The notes under the pieces were generated by a model, which made no database searches, was not told where the DNA came from, and saw only the letters and a program-made list of their open reading frames with translations. DNA of 64,000 nucleotides from Streptomyces sp. HUAS 15-9 (lineage in GTDB: Bacteria > Actinomycetota > Actinomycetes > Streptomycetales > Streptomycetaceae): the NCBI RefSeq assembly GCF_025642155.1, contig NZ_CP106798.1, positions 8,308,001-8,372,000 on the forward strand, read 5' to 3'. Shown piece after piece: positions 37,201-49,200 of this stretch. Positions within the stretch are counted from its first letter, which is position 1. Each line of letters starts with the position of its first letter. Made by a program: the position numbers and the translations under genes.

Positions 37201-40200
37201 GGTGGAGGAGTGGAACGACACCACCCGGGCGGTGCCGGCAGGGTCGGTGCTGGCTCGGTTCGAGGACCAGGCGCGGCGGTCACCGACGGCGGTGGCTGTG
37301 CGGTGCGGTGAAGAGGCGGTCTCGTACGGGGAGTTGGAGGCTCGGGCGAATCGGCTGGCGCGGTATCTGAGCGGGCTGGGGGCCGGTCCGGAGTCCCGGG
37401 TTGGCCTGTGCCTGCCGCGCGGGGTGGACATGGTGGTCGGCGAGTTGGCGGTGTGGAAGGCCGGGGGCGCTTTTGTGCCGCTGGACCCCGAATACCCGGC
37501 GGACCGGCTGGCGTTCATGGTCTCCGACAGCGGTGCGGCGGTGGTGCTCAGCACATCCGAGGTGCTGGACGCGCTGTCGCTCGAGGCCGTGCTCCTGGAT
37601 GAGGTGGCCGACGCGATTGCCATGGAGTCCGGGGAACGGTTGGGGTTGTTGCCGGAGCTCGACCAACTGGCGTACGTGATCTACACCTCGGGTTCCACCG
37701 GCCGGCCGAAGGGTGTGGCGGTTGCGCACCGTGGCGTGGCCAACCTGGCGGAGGCGATGCGGCCGGTGCTGGGCGTGGATGAGGGTGTGACGGCGTTGCA
37801 GTTCGCGTCGTTCAGCTTTGACGCGGCGGTGCTGGATGTGGCGGTGACGCTTGTCGCGGGTGGCACGCTGGCGATTGCCGGGAGTGAGGAGCGTACTGAT
37901 CCTGCGGTGCTGGCGGAGATGATCCGTGCGGCGGGTGTGTCGGTGGCGAGTGTGGTGCCGTCGCTGCTCGGGGTGTTGGACCCGGCGTCGGTGCCTGGAG
38001 TGTCCAACTGGGTTTTGGGCGCTGAGCGGTTGAGTGCCGACCTGGCTGCGCGGTGGCGGGCGCGGGCGCGGGTGTGGAACACCTACGGTCCTACCGAGGC
38101 CACCGTCATCACGACCGCCACTGCCACTCCGCTCGGTGAGGGCATCACGTCGCAGGACGCACCGCCCGCGATCGGCCGCCCGCTCGCCAACTCCCAGGTG
38201 TATGTGCTCGATGACCTCCTGCGGCCCCTGCCCATCGGTGCCGTGGGCGAGGTCTACATCGCTGGAGTGGGGCTGGCCCGGGGCTACGTAGGCCGCCCGG
38301 GGCAGACCGCGGAGCGGTTTGTGGCCTGCCCGTTCCTGCCCGGTCAGCGGATGTACCGTTCCGGCGACCTGGCCCGTTGGAGTGCGGACGGTCAGCTGCA
38401 CTTCGCCGGACGCGCCGACGAGCAGGTCAAGATACGCGGCTTCCGTATCGAGCTCGGTGAGATCGAATCGGTGCTGAGTGCGCACGGGAGCGTCGGCCAG
38501 GCGGCGGTCATCGTGCGTGAGGAGCAGGGAGGCGACAAGCGGCTGGTCGCGTACGTAGTCCCGGCTGGTGAGCGGGCGTCGGATGGCGCGGAGCTGCGGG
38601 AGTTCGTGGCGGCCCGTCTGCCTGAGTACATGGTTCCGTCCGCGGTGGTAGTGCTGGATGCGCTGCCACTGACGGTCAACGGCAAGCTCGACCGCTCGGC
38701 CCTGCCCGCGCCTGCCGTGGAGGCCCGGAGTGGCCGTGCCGCTGTCACGCCGGTCGAGGAGCTGTTGTGCGGCCTGTTCGCCGAGGTGCTGGGCCTGGAG
38801 CGAGTCGGTGTCGAGGAGAGTTTCTTCGAGCTGGGCGGCGATTCGATTCTGTCGATGCTGCTCGTTTCCAGTGCCCGGCGGGCGGGTGTGGTGATCACGT
38901 CTCGGCAGGTGTTCGAGCGGCGCACTCCCGAGGGGCTTGCGGCCGTCGTCGGTGTGGCGGAGGAGCTTGCACCGAGCCGCGTGGAGCCCGGCATCGGTGA
39001 CGTGCCGCTGACACCGGTGATGCACGAAGTCCTCGACCGGGTCGGGGTCGACCGGATCCGGCAGGTCGTCCAGGCAAGTGTGGTGCGTAGCCCGGCCGAG
39101 GTGCGGCTGGCACCGCTTGCCGCAGCGGTCCAGACCCTGGTGGACCACCACGAGGTGTTGCGGGCGCGCCTGGAGATCGTGCCGCGACGCTTGGTGGTGC
39201 CGGAGCCGGGCACGGTTGCGGTTGATTCGTGGGTGCGGCGCCTGGACGCGGCGGGCCTGGACGACGAGCAACTGACCCGGCTGGTCGAGGATCAGGCACG
39301 GACGGCGGCAGGCCGGCTCGATCCGCAGGCCGGAGTGATGCTGCAGGTGGTGTGGTTCGACGCCGGGCCGGAGGCCGTTGGGCGGCTGCTGCTGGTGGCC
39401 GACCACCTGGTGATCGACACCGTCTCCTGGCAGGTGCTGCTCCCGGATCTGGCCGAGGCTTACGCGGCATCGGCGGATGGTCGGGAGGCGGCGCTCGGGT
39501 CGGTGCCGATCCCGTTCCGGCACTGGGCGAGGCAGCTGACTGCCCAGGCCCACGCCGACGAACGGGTGGCGGAGCTGGAGGCCTGGACCGAGCTGCTGGA
39601 AGGCGCGAGTGCGCTGCTGACCGATGAGCCGATGGATCCTGCCCGGGATGTCGAGGGCACCGTACGGCAGGCCTCGATCACCGTGTCGGCGGAGATCACG
39701 TCGGCCCTGCTGACCGGCGTCCCGGCGGCCTTCCATGCCGGGGTCGACGACGTTCTGCTGACCGGGCTGGCCGCGGCGGTGGCGGCGTGGCGCGGTGACC
39801 AGGGCATCGAGGGCGGGATCCTGGTGGACGTGGAGGGCCACGGCCGTGAGCCGTTGTCCGCAGGGGTGGAACTGTCCCGGACCGTGGGGTGGTTCACCGC
39901 CGTCCACCCCGTGCGACTGGCGCCCGGGACGTTCGAAACGACAGAGGTACGGGCCGGCGGGCCGGCAGCGGGTGCGCTGCTCAAGGCGGTCAAGGAGCAG
40001 GTGCGTTCCGTCCCCGGTGATGGACTGGGCTTTGGCCTGCTGCGCCATCTGAACCAAGAGACCGGCGGTGTCCTGGCACAGCTGCCCAAGGCGCAGATCG
40101 GCTTCAACTACCTGGGCCGTGTCTCAGGCCGTGATCAGGACTGGCAGCCGATCGGTGGGATCGGCCTGGGCCAGAGCCCCGACAGTTCCGTGCCGGTGAT

Positions 40201-43200
40201 GCACGCCCTGGAAGTGATGGCAGCCGTCCACGAGGGCGGTGACGGTCCGGTGTTGGTGTTGAGTGTGGCGTGGCCGGGTCGGTTGTTGGGTGAGGCGGAG
40301 GCGTGGGGGTTGGTGGAGGGCTGGGCGGCGATGCTGTCCGGTCTGGCCGCGCATGCCGTTGATGGGTCTGCTGGTGGGTTTACTCCTTCTGATTTTGCGC
40401 TGGTGGCGTTGGAGCAGGCGCGGGTGGAGGAGTTGGAGGCGGCGTGTCCGGGGCTGGTGGATGTGCTGCCGGTGGCGCCGTTGCAGGAGGGTCTGCTCTT
40501 TCATGCCCTGTATGACGAGCAGGGCAGGGATGTGTATGTCGAGCAGATGCTGCTGGACTTGGAGGGGCCGCTGGACGGGGCGGTGTTGCGGGGGTCGTGG
40601 CAGGCGCTGATCGACCGGCATCCGAGTCTGCGTGCGGGTTTCCGGCAGCTGGCCGGGGTGGCTGAGCCGGTGCAGGTGGTCGTGGAACGGGTCCAGCTGC
40701 CATGGAGGGATGAGGACCTGTCCGGGCTCGGGGTGGAGCAGGCCGGGGTGGCGTTGGAGGGGCTGGAGGTTGCGGAGCGGGCGCGGCGCTTCGATCTGGG
40801 GCAGCCGCCGTTGCTGCGGGTGCTGCTGGTCAAGCTGGGCGAACAGCGCCACCGGATGGTCGTGACGCTGCACCACATCGTGCTGGACGGGTGGTCCCTG
40901 CCGATCCTGATGCGTGAGCTGTGGGCGTGTTACGACGCTGAGGGGAGCGGAGCCGGTCTGCCGCCGGTGCCGGACTACCGGCAGTACCTGGCGTGGCTGG
41001 CGCGGCAGGACAAGCCCGCCGCACGTGACGCCTGGCAGCAGGCCCTGGCCGACACCGACGAACCCACCCTCATCGCACCGATCGACCGGGACACGGAAGC
41101 CGGTTCCGCTGTCGTCTCGGCCGAGGCGAACGACACGCTGCGCACAGCCCTCGACGAGCTGACTCGAAGGCAGGGCGTCACACTGAACACGGTGGTGCAG
41201 GCTGCCTGGGCGCTGGTTATCGGGCAGTTGGCCGGGCGGCACGACGTGGTCTTCGGTGCCACAGTGGCGGGACGACCCGCCGACCTGCCGGGCATGGAGG
41301 ACATGCTCGGCCTCTTCATCAACACCATTCCGGTACGGGTACGGCTGAACCCGGCGCAGCCTATTGCCGATGCGCTGACCGAACTGCAGTCACAGCAGGC
41401 AGCGTTGCTGGACCACCAGCATCTGAGCCTTGCGGAGATCCAGCGGCTGGCCGGTCAGGGCGCGGTGTTCGACACGCTGTTTGCGTTCGAGAACTTCCGT
41501 TCTGGGGCCAATGGCCTACAGCCGGTGAGCGAGGACACGGAGAACACCGGGTCCGGAGGTTTGCGCCTTGTCGCGGCCGGGATGCGCGAATCCATGAACT
41601 ATCCGCTCGGTCTGGTGGTGGATCCGATCGACGGACTGCGGATGGAGCTGACCTACCGCACGGACCTCTTCGACGAGACAGCTGCGCGGGCTCTGATCGA
41701 CCGCCTGCTGTGGGTGTTGGAGCAGGTGGTGGGGGATCCGTGGGGGTTGGTGGGGCGTGTTGGTGTGTTGGGTGGTGTGGTGCGTGAGCGGGTGTTGGGG
41801 GAGTGGAATGCGACGGCGCGGTCGGTGTCGTCGGGTGTGTTGCCGGAGTTGTTTGCGGATCGGGTGGGGTGTTCGCCTGATTCGGTGGCGGTGGTGTCGG
41901 GTGGGCGGTCGTTGTCGTATGCCGGGTTGGCGGGTGAGGCGGGGCGGTTTGCTCGGTATCTGATGGGTTTGGGTGTGGGTCCTGAGGTGCGGGTGGGGGT
42001 GGTGGTTGAGCGGTCGGTGGAGATGGCGGTGGTGGTGCTTGCGATTTCGCTGGCTGGTGGGGTGTTTGTGCCGGTGGATCCGGCGTATCCGGCGGAGCGG
42101 ATCTCGTTTGTGTTGGGGGATGCGTGTCCGGTGGTGGTGGTGTGCAGTCGGGCGACGCGGTCGGTGGTGCCGGACCGGCCAGGCGCACGGGTGCTGGTGA
42201 TCGATGACCCGGCAGTCGCCCGCGACATCGCGGCGTGCGCGCCCGGTCTCGTGTTGCCGGGTGAGCGGCGTGGTGCGCTGACCCCTGCGAATGCGGTGTA
42301 TGTGATCTATACGTCGGGTTCGACGGGGCGGCCGAAGGGTGTGGTGGTGTCGCATGCGGGGCTGGGGAATCTGGCGCGGGCGCAGATTGACCGGTTCGGG
42401 GTGCATGAGCGGGCGCGGGTGTTGCAGTTCGCGTCGTTGAGTTTTGATGCGGCGGTTTCCGAGCTGTTGATGGCGTGGCTGTCCGGGGCCGCCTTGGTGG
42501 TGGCACCGGCAGGGGAGCTGCCTCCTCAGGTGCCGTTGGGTGTGGCGTTGGAGCGGTCGGGTGCGACGCATGTGACGGTGCCGCCGAGTGTGCTGGCGGT
42601 GGAGGAGGAGTTGCCGGCTGGGGTGGAGACGGTGGTGGTTGCCGGGGAGGCGCTGCCGTTGGGGTTGGTGGAGCGGTGGTCGGTGGGGCGGCGTTTGGTC
42701 AATGCGTATGGGCCGACGGAGGTGACGGTCTGTGCGGCGATGAGTGGGGTGTTGGTGCCGGGTGGGCGTGTGGTGCCGATCGGGCGGCCGGTCGACAACG
42801 TGCGGGTGTTTGTGCTGGATGGGTTCTTGCAGCCGGTGCCGCCGGGGGTGGCGGGTGAGTTGTATGTGGCGGGGCCGGGGCTGGCGCGTGGGTATGCCGG
42901 ACGGCCAGGGCTGACGGGGCTGCGGTTTGTGGCGTGTCCGTTCGTTGCCGGGGTGCGGATGTATCGGACCGGGGATGTGGTGCGGTGGACGGATGAGGGG
43001 GAGTTGGTGTTCCTCGGCCGGGCCGACACACAGGTCAAGGTCCGCGGGTACCGAATCGAACCCGGCGAAATCGAAGCAGTCCTGTCTGAGCAGGAGGATG
43101 TCGCTCACATCGCGGTCGTTGTGCGTGAGGACCGGCCGGGCGACAAGCGGCTCGTCGCATACGTGGTGCCTGCCGCGGACCGTGCCGTGGACGGTGCGAC

Positions 43201-46200
43201 GCTGCGTGAGTACGCGGCCGACATGCTGCCGGAGTACATGGTCCCGTCCGCGGTGGTGGTCCTGGACGCGCTGCCGCTGACGGTCAACGGCAAGGTCGAC
43301 CGGACCGCACTGCCCGCGCCCGAGGCACCTGGCGGCATGGTGGGCCGGGCGCCGGCCACGCCCGAAGAGGAGCTGTTCTGCGGGCTGTTCGCCGAGGTAC
43401 TGGGTCTGAATCACATTGCGGCCGACGCCGGCTTCTTCGAGCTGGGCGGCGATTCGATCATGTCGATGCAGTTGGCGTCGCGGGCCCGGCGCGCCGGGTG
43501 GGTGGTCACCCCGCGGCAGGTGTTCGAGGAGAAGACCGTCGAACGCCTGGCACTGGTGGCAGAGCCGGTGGACGGCCAGTCCGTCGCCCCGAGCGACGTC
43601 GGAATCGGCGAGGTGCCCTGGACGCCGGTGATGCGGACACTCGGCGAGCAGACGGTCATCGGATCCCGCTTCGCACAGTGGACGGTCGTTGGCGCGCCGG
43701 CCGCGCTCGACCGTGAGGCACTGGCCATCGCCCTGGGCGCGGTCATCGACACCCACGACATGCTGCGCGCCCGTGTCGAGGACAACGGGACGCGGCTGAT
43801 GGTCGGTGAGCCGGGAACCGTGACGGCAGCCGAGCTGATCCACCACATGGACGCGACCGACGCGGGGGACGGCGAGCTTGACCGTCTGGCCGAGGAGCAG
43901 GCGCAAGCCGCCGTGGCCCGGCTGGATCCCGTGTCTGGCGTGATGGCACAGGTCGTGTGGGTGGATGCGGGGCGGTGCCGCACCGGCCGCCTGGTGCTGG
44001 TGGTCCACCACCTGGCAGTGGACGGCGTGTCGTGGCGGATTCTGCTGCCTGACCTGCAAGCCGCGTACGAGGCAGTGATCGCGGGCGGACCACCCGCGCT
44101 CGACCCGGTGGGCACGTCCTTCCGCCGCTGGGCGGAGCTGCTGACCACCCAGGCCCGCAGCAACGACCGGCACGCCGAACTCCAAGCCTGGACCGAACTC
44201 CTCCAAGGCGACGAACCGCCGCTCGGCGACCGCGCGTTGGATCCGGCCCTGGACACGGTACGAACGCTCAAGCAACGTTCCTGGACGGTGCCGGTAGAGC
44301 AGGCGGCGGTCCTGGCCGGCCAGATCCCCACGATGTACCACTGCGGCCTGCACGAAGTCCTGCTCGCGACCCTGGCCGGAGCGGTCACCCACTGGCGGTC
44401 CGGTTCGGCCGGCAAGGTGCTGGTCGACATCGAAGGCCACGGCCGTGAGTCGGCGGCCGGAGTGGACCTGTCCCGCACGGTGGGCTGGTTCACCAACGTC
44501 CACCCCGTCCGCCTGGACACATCGGCTGGCAACCTTGCTGAGGTCCTGACGGGCGGCCCAGCGGCCGGTGCACTGCTCAAGGCGGTCAAGGAGCAGGCGC
44601 GCTCCGTCCCCGGTGACGGACTCGGTTACGGCCTGCTCCGCCACCTCAACCCGGAGACCGCCGAGATCCTCGCCCAACTCCCCACCGCCCAGATCGGCTT
44701 CAACTACCTGGGCCGGTTCACCGCGGGCGAGCAGTCCAGCCCCGCCCGCGCCTGGCAGATGGCCGGCGAGACGGCAGTCGGCGGCGCGGCCGATCCGGAC
44801 GCTCCTGCCACGCACGCCCTCGACGCAGGCGCCGTCGTACGCGACACAGCTGACGGACCGGAGTTGACCCTCACCCTGGACTGGCCGGGCGGACTCCTGG
44901 ACGAGGCGGCCGCCGAACGCCTCGGCGCGCTGTGGCTGCAGATGCTTCAGGGCCTGGCCGCGCACACCACCCACGCCCCCACCGCGGGCGGCCACACCCC
45001 GTCCGACTTCCCCCTCCTCGACCTCTCACAGGACGAAGTCGAGGAGCTCGAGGCCGCGGTCCCGCACCTGGTGGACGTCTGGCCGCTGTCACCGTTGCAG
45101 GAGGGCATGCTCTTCCACGCCGCCTTCGACGACGAGGGTCCGGACGTCTATGAGGGTCAGCGGATGCTGGCACTCGACGGACCGCTGGACCCGGCCCGGC
45201 TGCGGGCGGCCTGGCAGGCGGTCGTCGACCGGCACCCGATCCTGCGGGCCGCCTTCCGCCGTCGTAGGACCGGCGAGGCAGTCCAGGTCATCGCCCGGCA
45301 CGTGGAGCTGCCCTGGCGGGAGGCGGATGTCTCCGGCCTGTCGCAAGCCGACGCGCAGGCCGAGATCGAGCGGCTGTCCGCCGACGAACGGGCACAACGC
45401 TTCGACCTCACGACCGCACCACTGCTGCGCGTCCTGCTCGTCCGCCTAGGCGCCGACCGGCATCGCCTCGTCCTCTCCAGCCACCACATCCTCATGGATG
45501 GCTGGTCGCTGCCGGTCCTGCTCCAAGAGCTGCTGAGGGCGTACGAGACGGGCGGCGACGCTCTGGGACTGCCTGCGCCGACGTCGTACCGCGAGTACCT
45601 GGCCTGGCTGGCCCGCCAGGACCAGGAATCGAGCCGCGCCGCGTGGCAGGCCGAGCTGGCCGGAGCCGAAGAGTCGACCCGCGTCGTGCCCGCGGACCTG
45701 GTACGGACGCCGGTCATGCCCGAGCCCGTGCTGTTCGAGCTCACCGGTGAACAGACCGGGGCGTTGGAGGAGCTGGCCCGCGGTCGTGGTCTGACCGTGA
45801 ACACCGTCGTGCAGGGTGCCTGGGCGCTGGTGCTGGCGCGGCTGGCCGGACGGCACGACGTGGTCTTCGGTGCCACCGTGGCCGGACGTCCCGCTGACCT
45901 GCCCGGCGCGGAGTCGGCGATCGGGCTGTTCATCAACACCGTTCCCGTGCGGGTGCGGCTCGATGGCGCGCAGTCCGCGGCGGAGCTGCTTGCCGACGTT
46001 CAGGCGCGGCAGGTGGCGCTGATGGCGCACCAGCACCTGGGCCTGGCCGAGATCCAGCGGCTCGCCGGGCTCGGCGCGGAGTTCGACACCCTGGTCGTGT
46101 ACGAGAGCTACCCGCACAGTCCGGCCGCGTCGGACGCCGAAGCTTTGGCCATCAGCCCGGAGGGCAAGGCGGAGGACGCCAGCCACTACCCCCTCACCCT

Positions 46201-49200
46201 CATCGTCAACCCCGGTGACCGGTTGGGCGGCGAGCTGTCCTATCGGCCGGATGTGTTCGGGCGCGTCGAGGCCGAGGAGATCCTCGCCTCCCTGCTGCGG
46301 GTCCTCGACCAGCTGACGGCCGACCCCTCGCTGCCGGTGGGCCGGATCGACGGCCTGAGCGAGGTCGAGCGCTCGCGCATGCTCGATGAGTGGAACGACA
46401 CCGCGCGTCCGCTGTCCCCCGTATCCCTGCCGGAGCTGTTCACGGCACAGGCACGGCGGACGCCGCACGCGGTCGCGGTCGTCGGCGAGGGCGGCCCGCA
46501 GTGGTCGTACGCCGAGCTGAACCGGATCGCCGACCGAGTGGCGTACGGCCTGGCCGAGCGCGGCGTGTCCCGCGGTGACCTGGTCGGCGTGGCGATGGAG
46601 CGGTCGGCCGAGCTGGTCGCCGTACTGCTGGGTGTGCTGAAGGCCGGCGCCGGGTTCGTCCCGGTGGAGGCGAACTGGCCCGCGGCGCGTCGGCGTGTGG
46701 TGCTGGAGCGCGTTCGGCTGGCCGTCGCCGATCAGGAGCTGACCGACCAACCCGCGGACGTGGTGCGGGTCGGTGCGCTGATGACCGGTGCCGACGACGG
46801 AGTCGAGGCCGTCGCCGGGGCCGGACCCGAGGATGTGGCGTACGTGATGTACACGTCCGGGTCGACCGGTGTCCCGAAGGGTGTGGCGGTCACGCACGCG
46901 GACGTGGCCGCGCTCGTCCGGGACAGCCGGTTCGTACACGGGCACGAGACCGTGCTGTTCCACTCTCCGCAGACGTTCGACGCGTCGACGTACGAGCTGT
47001 GGGTGCCCCTGCTGTCCGGCGGCCGGGTCGTCGTCGCGCCGCCGGGCGTGCCGACGCCGGCGCAACTGCGGGAGTTGATCGGACGGCACGGGGTCTCCGC
47101 GCTGTGGCTGACGGCAGCGCTGTTCCACCTCTTCGCGCAGGACGACCCCGGGTGTCTGGCGGGGCTGTGCGAGGTCTGGACCGGCGGTGATGCCGTGCAG
47201 GCGGATGCGGTCCACCGGGTGCGGGAGGCGTGCCCGGGCCTGGTGGTCGTGGACGGCTACGGCCCTACCGAGACGACCACGTTCGCGACGTCGTACCGCA
47301 TCGAGCCGGACGCACCGGCCCCGCTGCAGATGCCCATCGGCCGTCCGCTGGACAACATGCGCGTGTACGTGCTCGACGGTTTCCTGCGGCCCGCACCGGT
47401 CGGGGTCGGAGGCGAGCTGTACATCGCGGGGGCGGGCCTCGCGCGCGGCTACGCGGCACGGCCGGGTCTGACCGCCGAGCGGTTCGTGGCCTCCCCGTTC
47501 CTGCCGGGTGCGCGGATGTACCGGACCGGAGACGTGGTGCGCTGGACCGGCGTGGGCGAGCTGGAGTTCGTCGGCCGGGCCGACGCGCAGGTGAAGATCC
47601 GTGGACATCGGATCGAACCGGGCGAGGTCGAGGCGGTCCTGACCGGACACCCCGGCGTCGGCCAGGTCACGGTCGTGGTGCGCGAGGACCGGCCGGGCGA
47701 GAAACGGCTCGTCGCCTATGTCGTCCCGACCGGCGACGGTGGTGCCCGTGCGGTCGAGGGCGCGGCGCTGCGTGACTTCGTGGCGGCCGAACTGCCGGAA
47801 TACATGGTCCCGGCCGCGGTCGTGGTGCTGGACGCGCTGCCGATCACGCTGAACGGAAAGGTGGACAGGGCCGCGCTACCCGCGCCGGACTTCGTGGGCA
47901 AGGCGTCCGGGCGGGCACCGCGGGGCGAGGTCGAGGAGGCCCTTGGCGCACTCTTTGCCGACGTGCTGAGGCTGGAACAGGTGAGCGCCGAGGACTCGTT
48001 CTTCGAGCTGGGCGGCGACTCGATCATGTCGATGCAACTGGCGTCCCGGGCCCGGCGCGCCGGGTGGGTGGTCACGGCACGGCAGGTGTTCGAGGAGAAG
48101 ACCGTCGAGCGGCTGGCGTTGGTGGCGGAGCCGGTGGACGGCCGGGCCGCAGCCCCGGGCGACGTGGGGATCGGCGAGGTGCCCTGGACGCCGGTGATGC
48201 GGGCGCTCGGTCTGTCGGCGGTGACCGGCACGCGGTTCGCGCAGTGGACGGTCGTCGGTGCGCCGGCCGACTTGGACCTGCAGGCGCTGGTCACGGCTGT
48301 GGGCGCGGTCCTCGATACGCATGACATGCTGCGCGCCCGCGTCGAGGGCTTCGGCGAACGGCGCCTGGCGGTGGGCGAGTCGGGGTCGGTGGATGCGGCT
48401 CGGTTGGTCCACCGGGTGGACGCGGCCGATGTGGCGGACGGTGAGCTGGATCGTCTGGTCGAGGAGCAGGCGCAAGCCGCCGTGGCCCGGCTGGATCCCG
48501 TATCTGGCGTGATGGCGCAGGTCGTGTGGGCGGACGCCGGGCCGTCCCGCACCGGTCGGCTGGTGCTGGTGGTCCACCACTTGGCCGTCGACGGTGTGTC
48601 CTGGCGGATTCTGCTGCCGGATCTGCAGGCCGCGTACGAGGCCGTGATCGCGGGCGGAGCGCCCGTCCTCGATCCGACGGGTACGTCCTTCCGCCGGTGG
48701 GCGGAGCTGCTGGCCAACCGGGCCCGGAGCGAAGAGCGCCGTGCCGAGCTGAAGGCGTGGGCTGCCCTGTTGGACGGCGAGGAGCCGTCGCTCGGGAGCA
48801 GGGTGCTGGACCCGGCCCGGGACACCATCGAGACGCTACGGCACCGCTCGTGGGTGGTGCCGGTCCAGCAAGCGGCGGTGTTGGCCGGGCGCACGGCAGC
48901 GGCGTTCCACTGCGGGCTGCACGAGGTGCTGCTGGCCACCTTGGCCGGTGCTGTCATCGACTGGCGTCCGAACGTTGCCCCCGGGCTGCTGATCGATGTC
49001 GAGGGTCACGGTCGAGAGCCGATGGACGGGGACGGGACGGACCTGTCCCGGACGGTGGGCTGGTTCACCGACATCCACCCCGTCCGGCTCGATCCCCACG
49101 GGATCGATCTGGCCCAGGCACGCGCGGGCGGCCCGGCGGCGGGTGCGCTGGTCAAGCGAGTGAAGGAGCAGGTGCGTTCCGTGCCCGGTGACGGGCTGGG

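Larger units (their letters stand above)
40457..45070 (+). other. NRPS module 4: C - A4 (Tyr-like) - T - E4
   Basis: C4 carries HHIVLDG. A4 (about 4892-5387) gives D-A-S-T-V-A-A-V-C-K, which I recall as a tyrosine or beta-hydroxytyrosine code from glycopeptide-type synthetases. The carrier serine is S5431. E4 has the full [11 protein letters not shown] motif. The A domain lies in a 1.37-kb block repeated in module 7. Confidence 0.88.

Noticed and set aside
41516..44995. Second long minus-strand frame (about 1,159 codons) inside the NRPS gene
   Set aside because: Same reasons: antisense to module 4, no domain, composition dominated by His, Arg and Pro.
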